Below the pieces are notes generated by a model. It saw only the letters and a program-made list of their open reading frames with translations, did not search any database and had not been told where the DNA came from. The translations under genes and the position numbers were made by a program. A stretch of 6,362 bases of DNA from Alphaproteobacteria bacterium (lineage in GTDB: Bacteria; Pseudomonadota; Alphaproteobacteria; Zavarziniales; Zavarziniaceae): assembly GCA_021774355.1 (NCBI GenBank), contig JAJFJE010000111.1:1-6362 (forward strand). The letters run 5' to 3'. Shown one piece after another: positions 5,911 through 6,362 of the stretch (positions within the stretch are counted from its first letter, which is position 1; each line of letters begins with the position of its first letter).

Positions 5911-5940
5911 GGTGGGGGAACCAAAGCGGAGTTGTCAGCC

Positions 5941-6362
5941 ATGGCCGAATTGTCCCCGATGCGTCTGTTCGAAGAAGCAGGTCTCGATCCGCAGCGGGTC
6001 GAATCGCTGGTCGACGACGCCCTGACCGGTGCCGACGACGGCGAATTGTTCCTCGAATATGCCCAGTCGGAGAGCTTCGGGTTCGATGACGGACGCCTCA
6101 AGGTCGCCAATTTCGATACGTCCCAGGGCTTCGGTCTGCGCGCCGTCGCCGACGAGGCGACCGGCTTTGCCCATGCGGCGGAATTGTCCGAGGCGGCGAT
6201 CGCCAGGGCGGCCCGCACCGTGCGTGCGGTGTCCGGCGGGCATGGCGGCGCCATGGCCGGCGATCCGCCGCGCACCAATGCCCGGCTCTACGTGCCGGAC
6301 AACCCGCTCGACGCGGTCGAGTTCACGACCAAGGTCAAGCTGCTGGCCGATATCGACGCCTA
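5941..6362 (+). CDS. tldD: TldD family metalloprotease, N-terminal fragment (runs off the right edge)
   Basis: TldD pairs with TldE (PmbA) as a cytosolic zinc protease. In E. coli the pair matures microcin B17 and degrades CcdA; in most bacteria its natural substrates are unclear. The first 140 codons are present, up to the window edge. The family pattern is clear: ELFLEYAQSESFGFDDGRLK (35-54), FDTSQGFGLRAVA (58-70), TGFAHAAELSEAAI (74-87), and YVPDNPLDAVEFTTKVKLL (117-135). The zinc-binding HExxxH motif lies later in the protein and is not in the window. The ATG at 5941 has GGAG nine nt upstream; a second ATG at codon 7 is less well placed. It diverges from the cox operon and shares the intergenic region with ctaC. 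Confidence 0.95.
   Translation, partial: MAELSPMRLFEEAGLDPQRVESLVDDALTGADDGELFLEYAQSESFGFDDGRLKVANFDTSQGFGLRAVADEATGFAHAAELSEAAIARAARTVRAVSGGHGGAMAGDPPRTNARLYVPDNPLDAVEFTTKVKLLADIDA

Larger units (their letters stand above)
5568..5940. promoter_or_regulatory. Divergent intergenic region between ctaC and tldD
   Basis: This is the only gene-free stretch over 300 nt. It must hold the promoters for the cox operon (leftward) and tldD (rightward). No convincing protein-coding frame or RNA gene was seen. Contents noted separately: an 18-bp inverted repeat (5841-5858), the symmetric ATTATAAT (5770-5777), a possible tldD promoter (5882-5910) and a repeat over the ctaC ribosome binding site (5569-5584). 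A small GC-rich hairpin, GGGCG-TAGG-CGCCC, lies at 5596-5609 in the probable ctaC leader. For ctaC, one possible minus-strand promoter is TTGCGC (5878-5873), an 18-nt spacer and TGATAT (5854-5849). It would leave a leader of roughly 270 nt and is weak evidence. The G+C content dips locally around 5770-5780 and 5841-5870. Confidence 0.7.

Noticed and set aside
5568..6278. In-frame upstream extension of ctaC, which would give a 524-residue protein
   Set aside because: The extra 237 residues run through the intergenic region and antisense to tldD and resemble no known domain. The ATG at 5567 begins a normal signal peptide and gives the usual family length.
1..6362. CRISPR arrays, tRNA or rRNA genes, insertion sequences, defence genes
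   Set aside because: No regularly spaced repeats, cloverleaf-like sequences, transposase motifs or flanking duplications were seen. Nearly every base is in a conserved respiratory gene.

Overview
The window is a high-G+C chromosomal segment from an alphaproteobacterium. The gene order and the protein sequences are typical of that class, and a Rhodospirillales-like lineage is plausible, but the genus cannot be fixed from the sequence alone. The segment is almost entirely an aa3-type cytochrome c oxidase (complex IV) operon, read on the minus strand from about 5570 down to 1.

Layout in order of transcription (minus strand): ctaC/coxB (subunit II, CuA), ctaD/coxA (subunit I, heme a and heme a3-CuB), ctaB (heme o synthase), a 39-residue single-span membrane protein, ctaG/cox11 (copper delivery to CuB), ctaE/coxC (subunit III), a DUF983 zinc-ribbon membrane protein, and the first 43 codons of a SURF1-family assembly factor cut off by the left edge. 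Junctions are tight: 16 nt, 31 nt, a 1-nt overlap (TGATG), a 4-nt overlap (ATGA), 17 nt, an overlap of about 35 nt, and 21 nt. This implies one polycistronic unit with translational coupling in the middle. On the plus strand, diverging from ctaC across a 373-nt intergenic region, is the start of tldD, cut off by the right edge.

The genes form a coherent pathway. CtaB makes heme o, the precursor of heme a. CtaG inserts CuB into subunit I. SURF1 assists heme a3 site assembly. CtaC, CtaD and CtaE form the catalytic core. The 39-residue protein and the DUF983 protein are conserved-position accessory genes without a firmly assigned role. The heme A synthase gene (ctaA) is not in the window.

I do not see a new defence, mobile or RNA system here; the region is conserved housekeeping. 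The most interesting detail is a paired substitution: both carboxylate ligands of the oxidase's non-redox Mg/Mn site are replaced by amides, one in subunit I (Asn397) and one in subunit II (Gln233). Secondary points are inverted repeats in the divergent promoter region, a possible hairpin over the ctaC ribosome binding site, and two under-characterised small membrane proteins.
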